Positions 1 through 8,594 of a stretch of DNA of 64,000 nucleotides are shown here, piece by piece (within the stretch, counting starts at the first letter, position 1; every line of letters begins with the position of its first letter). This stretch comes from Psychrobacillus sp. FSL K6-2836 (GTDB lineage: Bacteria > Bacillota > Bacilli > Bacillales_A > Planococcaceae): contig NZ_JBBOOM010000001.1 in NCBI RefSeq assembly GCF_038003085.1, forward strand, positions 496,001 to 560,000, written 5' to 3'. The translations under genes were made by a program, and so were the position numbers. The notes under the pieces are model-generated. The model made no database searches, was not told the origin of the DNA, and saw only the letters and a program-made list of their open reading frames with translations.

Positions 1-1122
1 TGTAACTAGTGGCCATTCGGTTGCTTCCTCAGCCATCATAAGGGCACCTGGATACTTTTGAAAAATGGTTTCATTTAACTTTTTTAGAAAATCGATTGCT
101 TCAAGATTTTCTCCACCACCATACTGATTTTTCAATTTTACTGGAAGCGGATTATCATGATTAAGATAAATCATCGATGATACTGCATCAACCCGAATTC
201 CATCAACATGATAAAAATCCATCCAAAACATTACATTTGAAATCAGAAAGCTGACGACTTCCGGCTTGCTATAGTCAAAGCTATATGTTCCCCAGATAGG
301 TCTCTCAGCTCGCATGGGATCCGCCGATTCGAATAGAGGTGTTCCATCGAACCGTCCAAGGCCATGCACATCCTTACAAAAATGCGCAGGTACCCAATCC
401 AGAATCACACCAAGGCCATTTTGATGACATTGATCAATAAAATACATTAATTGCTCAGGCGTACCGTATCTGCTTGTCGCTGAATAATATCCAGTTATTT
501 GGTAACCCCATGAACCATCGTAAGGATGCTCCATAACAGGCATTAACTCAATATGTGTAAATCCATTATCAATTGCATAATCGACTAATTCGTCAGCAAT
601 TTCTTGATAACTATAAAACTCACCATCTTCTTTTTGTTTCCAGGATGCCAAGTGAACTTCGTAAATCATCATCGGTTTGTGGTAAATGTCTTTCTTTATT
701 CGCTGTGCCATCCATTTTTGATCTTGCCACTCAAATGTATTTAAATTGTAGATAATAGAAGCTGTTGCCGGTCGTACCTCCGAATAAAAGGCATACGGAT
801 CTGCTTTTAGTTCCTTCTGTCCATCTGGTCCTGTAATCTCATACTTATAAATGTCTCCATGTACAAGCTCGGGAACAAATAATACCCAGATTCCAGAATG
901 AGCCAAACGTTCCATTGGATGCTGTGTACCATTCCAATTATTAAAGTTACCCACAACGGATACTTGTCTTGCATTCGGCGCCCAAACTGCAAAACGCACA
1001 CCTTGAATATCGTTCTCATACAGTATATGAGCTCCGAGCATCTTATAACTTTCAAACAGTGTTCCTTCATGAAAAAGATATACATCAAAATCACTTGGGT
1101 ATTGCAGGTTATTCAACTTCAT
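1..1122 (-). CDS. glgB: 1,4-alpha-glucan branching enzyme GlgB, C-terminal part outside window
   Basis: Forms alpha-1,6 branches in glycogen. The 374 visible codons cover the N-terminal CBM48-like domain (FHEGTLFESYKMLGAH, then AVWAPNARQVSVVGNFNNW) and the first part of the GH13 barrel. Conserved barrel segments are visible: DWVPAHF, the nucleophile region GIRVDAVSSMIY and the acid/base region MMAEEATEWP. The gene runs off the left edge, so only about 60 percent of the usual 630 residues is present. The start is ATG at 1122 behind GGTAGGA; an in-frame ATG at 1134 lacks a good ribosome site. It lies downstream of the GH15 gene on the same strand, which fits joint use in glycogen or maltodextrin metabolism. 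Confidence 0.93.
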   Translation of the reverse strand, partial: MKLNNLQYPSDFDVYLFHEGTLFESYKMLGAHILYENDIQGVRFAVWAPNARQVSVVGNFNNWNGTQHPMERLAHSGIWVLFVPELVHGDIYKYEITGPDGQKELKADPYAFYSEVRPATASIIYNLNTFEWQDQKWMAQRIKKDIYHKPMMIYEVHLASWKQKEDGEFYSYQEIADELVDYAIDNGFTHIELMPVMEHPYDGSWGYQITGYYSATSRYGTPEQLMYFIDQCHQNGLGVILDWVPAHFCKDVHGLGRFDGTPLFESADPMRAERPIWGTYSFDYSKPEVVSFLISNVMFWMDFYHVDGIRVDAVSSMIYLNHDNPLPVKLKNQYGGGENLEAIDFLKKLNETIFQKYPGALMMAEEATEWPLVT

Positions 1123-1439
1123 AGTTCCTACCATTTCAACACCACTTTCACTCTATGATTATTTCATCTTATATATCAGTTCTTATCCTAAATTATTCGC
1201 CATCTTTCTAAAAACACCTTTAAAATATTTGACTCTTTACAATAATTAATAATTTCAGACAAAACAAAAAATCCTCCAAGGAATGAAGGACTTTTATAAC
1301 TTTCATTTAGATCGTGAAATGTTGAAAATAATAAAATTCTAAAATGCGATACCCGTAGACTATTTATCAGCTGTCCTCCCACATACCATACTTCTATACT
1401 TTAAATATGATCCATATGAATACATCTATATTTGAAGCT
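1123..1439. other. Intergenic region between GH15 gene and glgB
   Basis: AT-rich, without a convincing gene. It holds a hairpin at about 1266-1294 that would act as a minus-strand terminator for the GH15 gene (GTCCT and AGGAT arms followed by TTTTTT). glgB may therefore have its own promoter or depend on read-through. Confidence 0.4.
1266..1294 (-). terminator. Probable terminator of the GH15 gene
   Basis: On the minus strand GTCCT pairs with AGGAT across an 11-nt loop, followed by TTTTTTG. It lies 146 bp downstream of the GH15 stop codon. Confidence 0.45.
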
Positions 1440-2462
1440 TCAGTCATTTCCAGTCAATTGCGCAGAAGACAGATTTATCATACGATTTAAAAATAAATAA
1501 GAAAGCGAGACGGACCAAGCTAGTGGAGTGTTACCATTTGGCTCATTTTTACCGCCAATATATAATTCAGGCACTTCCCAATTATTTGGTACGATTCTTT
1601 CAGTTTTATTTACATATTCATGCGCCTTCTCATGCATACCCAGTTCAAAATAGCACATTCCGAGCCAAGGTAATCCGAAGCACCATTCTGCTTCGCTGCC
1701 TTCGTTGTAATACTGATCGTTCTGATAACGAATTACGCCATTTGTCCGTTCAAGACGCTCAGAAACCATCTCGACAATCTTAAGTGCTGTTTTCCTTTCA
1801 ACTATACGATACGGATAAATAAGTGAAAGCAGGGATAAGTCTGTTTCTTTCGTTTCACTTTCCCTAGGTAAAAGAAAACGCAGGGTCTCTTCACCTTTTT
1901 GTATCAGTTCATCCTTAACATTTACGAGCATTTTCACCGCACGCAAGCCTGCCACGCATGCACCTACGCTTGAAGCATGCAGTTCCATATTCTCTTCCCA
2001 CATTCCATTATCCTTTGCCTGCCAGTACCCTAGACACTCTAAATAATCTACTAGCTTTTGAACAATAGCGAGATCTTTCTCATCACGGATAACCTTATGT
2101 CCGTGGCTAACACCAACCCCTACTCCCCATAAAAATGCTCCAATTGCATCATTTTGAGCATGCCCCCATTCTTGATTCATTTCTTTTAGATCTGTGGAAT
2201 ATCGTGAGTGAATATATTCAAAAAGATAAACCGGTTTTTGTTCTCGATGAATGTCGATTTTCCATTCATAAGTTGTAAATAGTTCAAATAAGGCATGATA
2301 TGCTTTTTCGTACCGATCAGATTGGCTTTGCAAAAAAGGCAAAACTGTGTATACGACATCACGTATCCAAACAAAATGGTAATCCTTTGAAACACTTGCA
2401 GTGTAAGCGCCGTTCGGTAGGCGCATCCGATCTAATACTTCAATTGCATTATTGATGTTCAT
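1440..2462 (-). CDS. GH15-family glucoamylase-like protein
   Basis: A 340-residue protein with the (alpha/alpha)6 fold signatures of glycoside hydrolase family 15 and phosphorylase-kinase-like proteins: FVWIRDVVYTVLPF near residue 30, WGHAQNDAIGAFLWG near 110, MWEENMELHASSVGACVAGL near 165 with the likely general acid Glu, and ELYIGGKNEPNGNTPLAWS near the C-terminus with the likely base. It has no signal peptide, so it probably acts on intracellular alpha-glucans. Start ATG at 2462 follows GGGAGG at good spacing. It lies just upstream of glgB on the same strand, with a candidate cre site upstream. The exact substrate (glycogen, maltodextrin or trehalose) cannot be read from the sequence. Confidence 0.82.
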   Translation of the reverse strand: MNINNAIEVLDRMRLPNGAYTASVSKDYHFVWIRDVVYTVLPFLQSQSDRYEKAYHALFELFTTYEWKIDIHREQKPVYLFEYIHSRYSTDLKEMNQEWGHAQNDAIGAFLWGVGVGVSHGHKVIRDEKDLAIVQKLVDYLECLGYWQAKDNGMWEENMELHASSVGACVAGLRAVKMLVNVKDELIQKGEETLRFLLPRESETKETDLSLLSLIYPYRIVERKTALKIVEMVSERLERTNGVIRYQNDQYYNEGSEAEWCFGLPWLGMCYFELGMHEKAHEYVNKTERIVPNNWEVPELYIGGKNEPNGNTPLAWSVSLSYLFLNRMINLSSAQLTGND

Positions 2463-2537
2463 ATATGAGACCTCCCTGAAATAATACCTTTACAGTGATT
2501 GTTAACCATTTGCATTTATTCTAGACAAACTATTTTG

Positions 2538-2551
2538 CGAAAGCGCTTCCT
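2538..2551 (-). promoter_or_regulatory. Candidate cre site for CcpA
   Basis: CGAAAGCGCTTCCT matches the catabolite-responsive element consensus at about 11 of 14 positions, including the central AAGCGCTT. It lies 76 bp upstream of the GH15 start, so carbon catabolite control of the glucan operon is a reasonable inference. Confidence 0.45.
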
Positions 2552-2820
2552 TTTTAAATTGAAGAAAGTTAAGTATATATATATTATGTAGGAAATTGTT
2601 ATTTGGAAAAGCAATCAGACCCAATTCCCCAAAATGTTCATTGGCCAACATTTTATATTCAATATGGGAAATGATCACGATTTTTGTTTTAGTAACTAAT
2701 GTTACTAATACCCGAAAGATAAAACTTCAAATCAACTTTTGACATTTGTAATGAGTTTACCTTTTCTTTAGTATTTTTTTAGAAAAAACATAAAGTTACT
2801 CTCCACTTACAAACAAATAA

Positions 2821-2872
2821 AAAACACCTCACGTTGAAAGGGACAGAACCCATTTTTACGTAAAGGTGTTTA
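2821..2872 (-). terminator. Terminator after dacC-like gene
   Basis: Inverted repeat AAACACCT...AGGTGTTT, reinforced by inner ACGT arms, 70 bp beyond the stop codon of the minus-strand carboxypeptidase gene. Confidence 0.55.
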
Positions 2873-2941
2873 TATAATATCTAATTCTAGTTAAGCAGTA
2901 GCTTACTAAATACAGAATAGTAGAAGTGCTAACACAAAACC

Positions 2942-4399
2942 TTACAATTCTTCTGCTATTATTTTAACAATTTCATCAATCGTAGTGGAAGCCCCAGATT
3001 TATCTTGTACTAACACGCTAAAGATGTACGATCGGCCACTACCAGCTTCTAGATAACCACTCAAAGTACTAACACCGGTTAATGACCCGGTTTTTGCATA
3101 GACTTTTCCGGCTGTTAATGGATCTTTCAATCGATTTCTTAAAGTACCTCCTACCATTCGATCTGTATTTGCAGCTACTGGTAAACTAGTAAAATAGGTA
3201 GTAAACCAATCTTCTCCTTGCACTTGATATAACAACTCACTTACCAATAAACTCGAAACCCTATTTTCGTGAGACATTCCTGAACCATCTTCAAATTGCC
3301 AATCTTTCATATTTAAGTCTTTTGAGTTGCCATATTCTCTAATAGCTTGTAGACCAGCCTTTGTACTACCGTGATTATTTTTCACTTTACCCATCGTTTT
3401 CACTAAAATATCCGCAATACCATTATTACTTAGTTTCATATAGGGGATAAGCAGTTGCTCCAGTGTCATCGATTGCTTCATTGCAACGAGTTTTGCACTA
3501 TTTGGTGTTGCAGCTTGAAATACTTTTTCTTTTGAATACTCAATTCCTGCTTCTGCTAAAACTGTCTGGAACATCGTCAATGTATGTGTCGTTGGATGTT
3601 TGACTGTCACCCATTCTCTCTTAGTTTTATCGACAGGAAGGTTACCACTAATGACAATCTTGTTTGTTTGATGTAATCTTTCGATCGTTATTGTATTGGC
3701 TTTTCCCTCTTCCACTGTCTGTGCTTCATTTACTATTTGTAAATCACCAATGTGAGGAGTTACTTTAATGGATGGTAAGTCTCCAACTATAGTCCCGACT
3801 GTTTCTACAATAATCGTACCAGAATCGTAGTCTGTATTTGGAGAAGTGGTTAAAGCTGAAATAGGTGCAGCGTAATAATAAGACTCGTCCCCAACCCAAA
3901 TTCCCGGTGTTAATAAATCATCATCAAACCATTTGTCATCACCAACAATCCGACCATCGATTTCATGGATACCCTGTGCTTTTAATTCTTCTGCGAACTG
4001 TTGCAAGTCTTCTATGGATAAAGTTGGATCACCTTGCCCTTTTATAAATACATCCCCTTTTAAAATCCCGTTTGAAATTTTCCCAGAGGTATAAAGGCTT
4101 GTATTAAAGCGGTAATCCTTTCCCAATATGTCTAAAGCCGCTGCAGTAGTCAATAGTTTCATATTAGACGCTGGTTTTACAGGTGCAAGACCATTGTAGT
4201 CATAAATCGCTTCTCCGGAGAATCGGTCTCTTACAGTAATACTTACATTTGCTCCTGCTAATTTTTCTTCTACAACCCTAGTAATAGAATCATTTAACGT
4301 TTCCTTAACTAATCCTTCTGCTTGAGCAGCATTTTGAAAACTAAACATACCCATAACCAACACCCAAGTCATCACAATGGTAATCCATTTTTTCTTCAT
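2942..4399 (-). CDS. D-alanyl-D-alanine carboxypeptidase/endopeptidase, peptidase S13 (PBP4/DacC type)
   Basis: A secreted low-molecular-mass penicillin-binding protein of 485 residues that trims D-Ala from peptidoglycan stem peptides. The N-terminus MKKKWITIVMTWVLVMG ending at AQA-EG is a signal peptide. The three active-site motifs of family S13 are present: SxxK as SNMK within PASNMKLLTTAAALD, SxN as SNN, and KTG within KTGSLTGVSTLSGY. The gap between SxxK and SxN holds the extra domain typical of DacC/DacB. ATG at 4399 was chosen over 4453 because GGGGGAAAAAC precedes it and it gives a proper signal peptide. Monocistronic on the minus strand. Confidence 0.9.
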   Translation of the reverse strand: MKKKWITIVMTWVLVMGMFSFQNAAQAEGLVKETLNDSITRVVEEKLAGANVSITVRDRFSGEAIYDYNGLAPVKPASNMKLLTTAAALDILGKDYRFNTSLYTSGKISNGILKGDVFIKGQGDPTLSIEDLQQFAEELKAQGIHEIDGRIVGDDKWFDDDLLTPGIWVGDESYYYAAPISALTTSPNTDYDSGTIIVETVGTIVGDLPSIKVTPHIGDLQIVNEAQTVEEGKANTITIERLHQTNKIVISGNLPVDKTKREWVTVKHPTTHTLTMFQTVLAEAGIEYSKEKVFQAATPNSAKLVAMKQSMTLEQLLIPYMKLSNNGIADILVKTMGKVKNNHGSTKAGLQAIREYGNSKDLNMKDWQFEDGSGMSHENRVSSLLVSELLYQVQGEDWFTTYFTSLPVAANTDRMVGGTLRNRLKDPLTAGKVYAKTGSLTGVSTLSGYLEAGSGRSYIFSVLVQDKSGASTTIDEIVKIIAEEL

Positions 4400-4892
4400 G
4401 TTTTTCCCCCTTGTTTGAATTTTACAATTATTACTTAAGTGTATATTCATCAAAAAGAAAATTTATCCTCTAAGACAATAAGAAACAGGCTTTTAGATTG
4501 AGCTTAAAGAACTTACTCTAAATATAAAAACCTATACTTTTTTCGAAAATTATATCTATTGCCCTGGAATATTCGGACAATAAATTATAATTATTAGATT
4601 CATTAAATTATGACTGTTAAGTCGTTTTAATTTATTCCGCTTCTGAACAACTAAAAAATAGATACTAAGTCGATAGAAAAGAATATTATAGAGTATAGTA
4701 TAGTTAGTACTAACTTCTAAAAGAGAACTTTTAGCGAGCAATCTAGCAAAGATTTTCTACTATAAATAGAATCTGTTCAATTTATTTTGCATTGCTATTC
4801 TTATAAGGGTCATTCCCTAATTAGTGGATTTTTCTATAAGAAAAACCGGATATAGACGCCCGGTCCTTTAAAGTCTAAACCTGTTCACACTG

Positions 4893-4952
4893 CGGAGGCC
4901 AACAGGAAGTTGATCACTAAGCGTTGCCACACGACGTGGCGCACTTAGCCTT
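4893..4952 (+). repeat. Paired-hairpin intergenic element, copy 1
   Basis: Two adjacent hairpins: CCAAC-AGGAA-GTTGA, then an outer stem CTAAG...CTTAG enclosing GCCAC-ACGAC-GTGGC. Copy 2 at 35841-35900 lies in the opposite orientation and keeps the loops AGGA and ACGAC while the stems change on both sides (CCAC/GTGG against CCGC/GCGG; CTAAG/CTTAG against CTCAGGC/GCCTGAG). The family is not named here. Confidence 0.65.
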
Positions 4953-5052
4953 TGTACTCCACCTGAAACGGAAATCAGCTTATTATTCATTATTCCAAGT
5001 CCGATGAACCCAGTATTCACGGGACATTTTTATATACTTTCTTATCTTTCAA

Positions 5053-5083
5053 AAAAGACATTCCAAAAGGAATGTCTTTTTTA
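5053..5083 (-). terminator. Bidirectional terminator
   Basis: Perfect stem AAAGACATTCC-AAAA-GGAATGTCTTT with A and T tracts on both sides, downstream of the LLM oxidoreductase gene. Confidence 0.8.
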
Positions 5084-5176
5084 TTAAACTATCCGTCCAA
5101 CGCCATCTATTGGAAACACAAATCCTGAATTCTTTAATTGAACAGTAAAAATTCAATTTGGCAGAAAATGTTTTCC

Positions 5177-6184
5177 TTAAAGTTGATCAACGGCTTCCTT
5201 AAATATTTCATATGAACGTCTTCTCGCTTCCTGATCATAAATATAGGAAACAGCCATCAATTCATCAATATGTAATGTTCCCGAGAATGATTTTAATTGG
5301 TCAGAGATTACATTTGGGTCACCTTTAAAAGTATAAGATGACATCCTACGTACCGCATTTTCTTCTAAATGGTTCCATAGACCTTCCATTGTATCAACTG
5401 GAGGTTGCAACAAGTCCTTTTTACCAGTTACTACATTTAAATAAAATCGATCACTAGATGTAGCAAGCTTTTTAGCTTCCTCATTTGAATCTGCTGCTAT
5501 TACATTTACACAAACTATCACATACGGTTCAGATAAATATTCAGAAGGTACAAACTTATTTCGGTAAATTTGAATCGCTAGTTCTAACTGCTGTGGGGCA
5601 AAATGTGCAGCGAATGCATAAGGTAGTCCTAAACGAGCAGCTAATTCCGCACTTGAAGTACTTGAGCCAAGAATGTAAATTGGTACATTAACACCTACAC
5701 CTGGAAAGGCACGAACTCCACCTTGGGAATCTAGTGATTTAAAGTAATTTTGCAATTCCACCACATCCTGTGGAAAAGAAAAAGAAGTTTCCTGTGTCGT
5801 TCTGCGTAGAGCATGAGCAGTTTGCATGTCTGTTCCTGGAGCGCGGCCAAGTCCTAAATCTAATCTATCCGGATAGATGGTTTCAAGTGTCCCAAACTGC
5901 TCTGCAACGACAAGCGGAGCATGATTTGGCAACATAATCCCACCTGAACCTACTTTAATAGTTTCTGTTTTTTCCAACACTTGGCCGATTAAAATGGAAG
6001 TAGCAGAGCTAATAACGGTCGGTGAATTGTGATGTTCCGTTAGCCAAAATCGTTTGTAGCCGAGCTTTTCCGCATGTTGTGCAAGTTTAACCATATCCTT
6101 AAAAGCTTCTTTATTTGTCTGACCTTCTTTAACGGCTACTAAATCTAAGACCGATACATGGACGGACTGAGGTTTTTTATTCAT
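5177..6184 (-). CDS. LLM-class flavin-dependent oxidoreductase
   Basis: A 335-residue bacterial-luciferase-like monooxygenase, expected to use reduced FMN. Family landmarks are [17 protein letters not shown] near residue 42, [20 protein letters not shown] near 77, [18 protein letters not shown] near 100 and [20 protein letters not shown] near 175. This matches the single-component group that includes YhbW-like proteins of Bacillus. Start ATG follows GAAAGGAAG. The substrate is unknown and the neighbours give no clue. Confidence 0.85.
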   Translation of the reverse strand: MNKKPQSVHVSVLDLVAVKEGQTNKEAFKDMVKLAQHAEKLGYKRFWLTEHHNSPTVISSATSILIGQVLEKTETIKVGSGGIMLPNHAPLVVAEQFGTLETIYPDRLDLGLGRAPGTDMQTAHALRRTTQETSFSFPQDVVELQNYFKSLDSQGGVRAFPGVGVNVPIYILGSSTSSAELAARLGLPYAFAAHFAPQQLELAIQIYRNKFVPSEYLSEPYVIVCVNVIAADSNEEAKKLATSSDRFYLNVVTGKKDLLQPPVDTMEGLWNHLEENAVRRMSSYTFKGDPNVISDQLKSFSGTLHIDELMAVSYIYDQEARRRSYEIFKEAVDQL

Positions 6185-6300
6185 ATATTTACTTCCTTTC
6201 GTTATTCAAACATCTCCATATGATAATAGAACCAAGTAAAGGTTTCTTCAAGGTATCTGCTTTATAAATGAATCACCGAGTAAATTTTTACATTTCGAAA

Positions 6301-6325
6301 GGCCCATCCTCAAAGGATGAGCCTC
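6301..6325 (-). terminator. Hairpin after the GH3 remnant
   Basis: GGCTCATCCT-TTG-AGGATGGGCC on the minus strand, followed by TTT. It was probably the terminator of the decayed glycosidase gene upstream. Confidence 0.55.
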
Positions 6326-6391
6326 CAAAACTTCCTATTTTTTAAGGTTTACTTATTCCCTGCATTGTCTTATTTCTTTTGCTTTCCGCTT

Positions 6392-6665
6392 TTAATAGGA
6401 AAGACCAAAACTATACTTATATGCATCTTTCCATAATGGATCATCTGATTTAACATACTTTCCATTTGTTGGATTCACAATTGGAGTTTGTGTGTCAATC
6501 AACATTAATCCTGCTTTTTCAGCAAGTGTCATCTTAGATACTAAATCATCTACCCGTTGTTTATCAGGTTTTCTCCAACCCTCGTATGAGTCTTGAATTT
6601 ATTGATGCAACTGCGATATCCTCTACTTCTATTCTTTCATGAGTTCGAGTTGCACAATACGCAGG
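6392..6665 (-). pseudogene. Remnant of a glycoside hydrolase family 3 gene
   Basis: One frame reads YEGWRKPDKQRVDDLVSKMT then LAEKAGLMLIDT, the N-terminal signature of GH3 beta-glucosidase-type enzymes. It then runs into DPLWKDAYKYSFGLSY and a stop, which resembles the FGYGLSY-type C-terminal motif of GH3. Upstream, a second frame reads HERIEVEDIAVASINSR, so a frameshift separates the two parts and stops close both. It looks like a large internal deletion plus frameshift in an enzyme that would normally exceed 600 residues. The family assignment rests on motif memory only. Confidence 0.5.
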
Positions 6666-6685
6666 AACAACCTCTTGTTTTTTTT

Positions 6686-6723
6686 AAAGAAAGTCAGCAT
6701 CCATCTCTCGGACACTGACTTTT
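6686..6723 (-). terminator. Terminator of the Ca2+/H+ antiporter gene
   Basis: Stem AAGTCAG...CTGACTT with the T-rich side reading TTTCTTT on the minus strand, directly after the stop codon. Confidence 0.6.
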
Positions 6724-6735
6724 TACTTTGCACTC

Positions 6736-7788
6736 CTACAGAAGATAAAAACCGATTCCCATGATTAAGTATGCGGCAAAAAGGGTCAATCCTTCAAACC
6801 AATTCGATTCCCCGTCATTTGAAAGGTTAATCACTAGAAGTGCGGCAGTAACCATTGCCACCAGTTCTGGCCATGTGAACACGAGCGACATTGGTTCTGG
6901 CATAAACAAAGAAACAATAACTAATATTGGTGCTACGAACATGGCAACTTGCAATGTTGAACCGACTGCAATTTCCACTGATACATCCATTTTGTTTTTT
7001 ACGGCCATAGTAATGGCAGAAACATGTTCAGCTGCATTACCAACAATCGCTACGATAATAACCCCGATAAATAATTCTGTCCAACCAAACTTCTCGCCAA
7101 GCATTTCAAATGTATGGACTAATTGTTCCGACACAAAAGCGACCACTACAGTTGCTAATAGAAGTATTAAAATAGATTTACCTTTTGTCCATTCCGGCAC
7201 TTCTTTCTCCTTTTCTGGTTGGTCCGAAGATGCGAAAACCCCTCGATGTGTTACCAGTTTGAAAAATAAGCCCGCAAGATATAGTGCTATTAAAATAACG
7301 GCAATTCCAATGCTCAAGTTCAACGTTTTTTGCGAATCCATCCCCATTGAAAATACTTCAGGAATTACAAACGCAATAATAACAGCAAAAATAAGCAACC
7401 CTGCATTATATCTGGAATCATGAACACTGAATTTTTGACGTTTAAACTTGATACCACCAGCAAAAAATGAAAGCCCAAGTACAAGTAGTAAGTTTCCAAG
7501 AACGGATCCCGTCAGAGAAGCTAAAACGATTCCAACCATACCTGCCTTTAACGTAAAAATAGAAATAATAAGTTCAACTGCGTTTCCAAAGGTAGCGTTT
7601 AACAATCCCCCAATTCTTGGTCCACTCACAATTGCAAGACTTTCTGTAGCACGCCCTATGTATCCTGAAAGACCAATAATGCTTGCACAACAAAGAATGA
7701 ACATAACCATATCCGACCAATTGAGAAATGCACCTGCCAGAACTAATGGCACTCCCGCAAAAACAAGAATAGCAAAAAATTTATCCAT
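6736..7788 (-). CDS. Ca2+/H+ antiporter, CaCA superfamily (CAX/ChaA/YfkE type)
   Basis: A polytopic membrane protein of 350 residues that exchanges cytoplasmic Ca2+ for protons. The two inverted-repeat halves each carry the CaCA signature: GNAVELIISIFTLK near residue 68 and GNAAEHVSAITMAVKNKMD near 250. Hydrophobic helices fill both halves, with a charged cytoplasmic linker around residues 185-200 (SSDQPEKEKEVPEW). The ATG at 7788 was chosen because GAGGTG lies 6 bases upstream; the longer GTG start at 7797 would overlap that site. Length agrees with Bacillus YfkE. Confidence 0.88.
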   Translation of the reverse strand: MDKFFAILVFAGVPLVLAGAFLNWSDMVMFILCCASIIGLSGYIGRATESLAIVSGPRIGGLLNATFGNAVELIISIFTLKAGMVGIVLASLTGSVLGNLLLVLGLSFFAGGIKFKRQKFSVHDSRYNAGLLIFAVIIAFVIPEVFSMGMDSQKTLNLSIGIAVILIALYLAGLFFKLVTHRGVFASSDQPEKEKEVPEWTKGKSILILLLATVVVAFVSEQLVHTFEMLGEKFGWTELFIGVIIVAIVGNAAEHVSAITMAVKNKMDVSVEIAVGSTLQVAMFVAPILVIVSLFMPEPMSLVFTWPELVAMVTAALLVINLSNDGESNWFEGLTLFAAYLIMGIGFYLL

Positions 7789-7945
7789 AAAAAACACCTC
7801 TTCATTAAACGAGTTCCTACACTATCTTTCCCTTTTTTTATAAATAGAAACCTATTATAATCTGTAACTTATGAAGCAAATTATCTGAGGATCATCAAAG
7901 TCACAAATGGAAAAGGAGCACCTTTAAAAATGACATGAGCATAGT

Positions 7946-7974
7946 GAAGAGCTAGCTTTTTCGGCTAGCTTTTT
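7946..7974 (+). terminator. Orphan plus-strand terminator
   Basis: AGCTAGC-TTTTTCG-GCTAGCT followed by TTTTCT. No gene ends directly upstream on the plus strand, so it may close a small RNA, a lost gene, or block transcription into the marR operon. Confidence 0.5.
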
Positions 7975-8061
7975 CTGTGTATTAAATTTTTATAGAATCA
8001 CTCCCCTCCCTTTATGGTTGACTCCTTTCATAAGTAAGAGTAAATTAAAGTAACCATTTAA

Positions 8062-8085
8062 GAACTGTTCATAAGCGAACTATTC
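8062..8085 (+). promoter_or_regulatory. Candidate operator of the MarR regulator
   Basis: Alternating GAAC/GTTC half-sites: GAAC-T-GTTC-ATAAGC-GAAC-TA-TTC, centred 35 bp before the marR start codon. Position and symmetry suit autorepression by a MarR dimer; this is inferred. Confidence 0.45.
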
Positions 8086-8108
8086 TAATGAGAACGGAGT
8101 GATAAATA

Positions 8109-8594
8109 ATGGATTTTAACAGTGTATCTGATAACAAATCATCGGAGTTTTTACATTCATTTTGGCGTGTGAACAGAAACCTAATGCGTTTTGTACATAA
8201 TACTGCTCAAGAAAATGATCTATCGATTCCACAATATTCGGTATTAATGATTATTGCACCACGCAAAGAAATGACTCAAAAACAATTAGGGGAAATATTA
8301 CAAATTCCGAAAAGTACTTTAAGTCAAGCCGTTGATGGCCTTGTTCAAACGGCATGGATCAATAGGCAGCCGGTTCAGGATAATCGAAGGGAGATGCATT
8401 TAATACTTAGCGAAAAAGGAAACGCATTGTTTGAAAAAATAAGTCTTCAAAAAGGAAGCATTCATCATACAATTGAAACCATTATAAACACCATTGACGA
8501 CAAGAAATTTGAAGAGCTACAAAATACGCTCCTTCATATCGCTGATTTATTAGAAAATGAAATCATCACAAAGGAGAACATCCACAATGATTAA
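8109..8594 (+). CDS. MarR-family transcriptional regulator
   Basis: A 161-residue winged-helix repressor. Residues 60-110 show the MarR fold: EMTQKQLGEILQIPKSTLSQ is the recognition-helix region, followed by the wing RQPVQDNRREMHLILSEKG. It is the first gene of an operon; its stop overlaps the ATG of the following ABC transporter (ATGATTAA). It most likely represses the exporter and responds to a drug-like or toxic ligand. Confidence 0.9.
   Translation: MDFNSVSDNKSSEFLHSFWRVNRNLMRFVHNTAQENDLSIPQYSVLMIIAPRKEMTQKQLGEILQIPKSTLSQAVDGLVQTAWINRQPVQDNRREMHLILSEKGNALFEKISLQKGSIHHTIETIINTIDDKKFEELQNTLLHIADLLENEIITKENIHND

Larger units (their letters stand above)
2463..2941. other. Intergenic region upstream of the GH15 gene
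   Basis: 479 bp without a credible gene. It contains the candidate cre site near 2538 and, at 2821-2872, the terminator of the carboxypeptidase gene. The rest is AT-rich with nothing recognised. Confidence 0.4.
4400..5176. other. 777-bp intergenic region with a paired-hairpin repeat
   Basis: No gene is supported. The left half is AT-rich. The right half holds a GC-richer paired-hairpin element (4893-4952) also found at 35845-35900, and the LLM gene terminator near 5053-5083. Confidence 0.5.
6185..6735. other. Intergenic region containing a GH3 remnant
   Basis: 551 bp without an intact gene. It contains a terminator hairpin (6301-6325), the broken GH3 fragment (6392-6665) and the antiporter terminator (6686-6723). 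Confidence 0.5.
7789..8108. other. Divergent intergenic region, antiporter / marR operon
   Basis: Contains promoters for both sides, a hairpin with T-tract at 7946-7974 that closes no visible gene, and the palindromic candidate MarR operator near 8062-8085. Confidence 0.4.

Noticed and set aside
4556-4741. 61-residue minus-strand open frame
   Set aside because: AT-rich intergenic DNA, no ribosome site, no recognisable protein pattern.
6761-7843. Two long plus-strand open frames opposite the antiporter gene
   Set aside because: Antisense shadows of a GC-biased membrane protein gene; the minus strand shows clear CaCA motifs.
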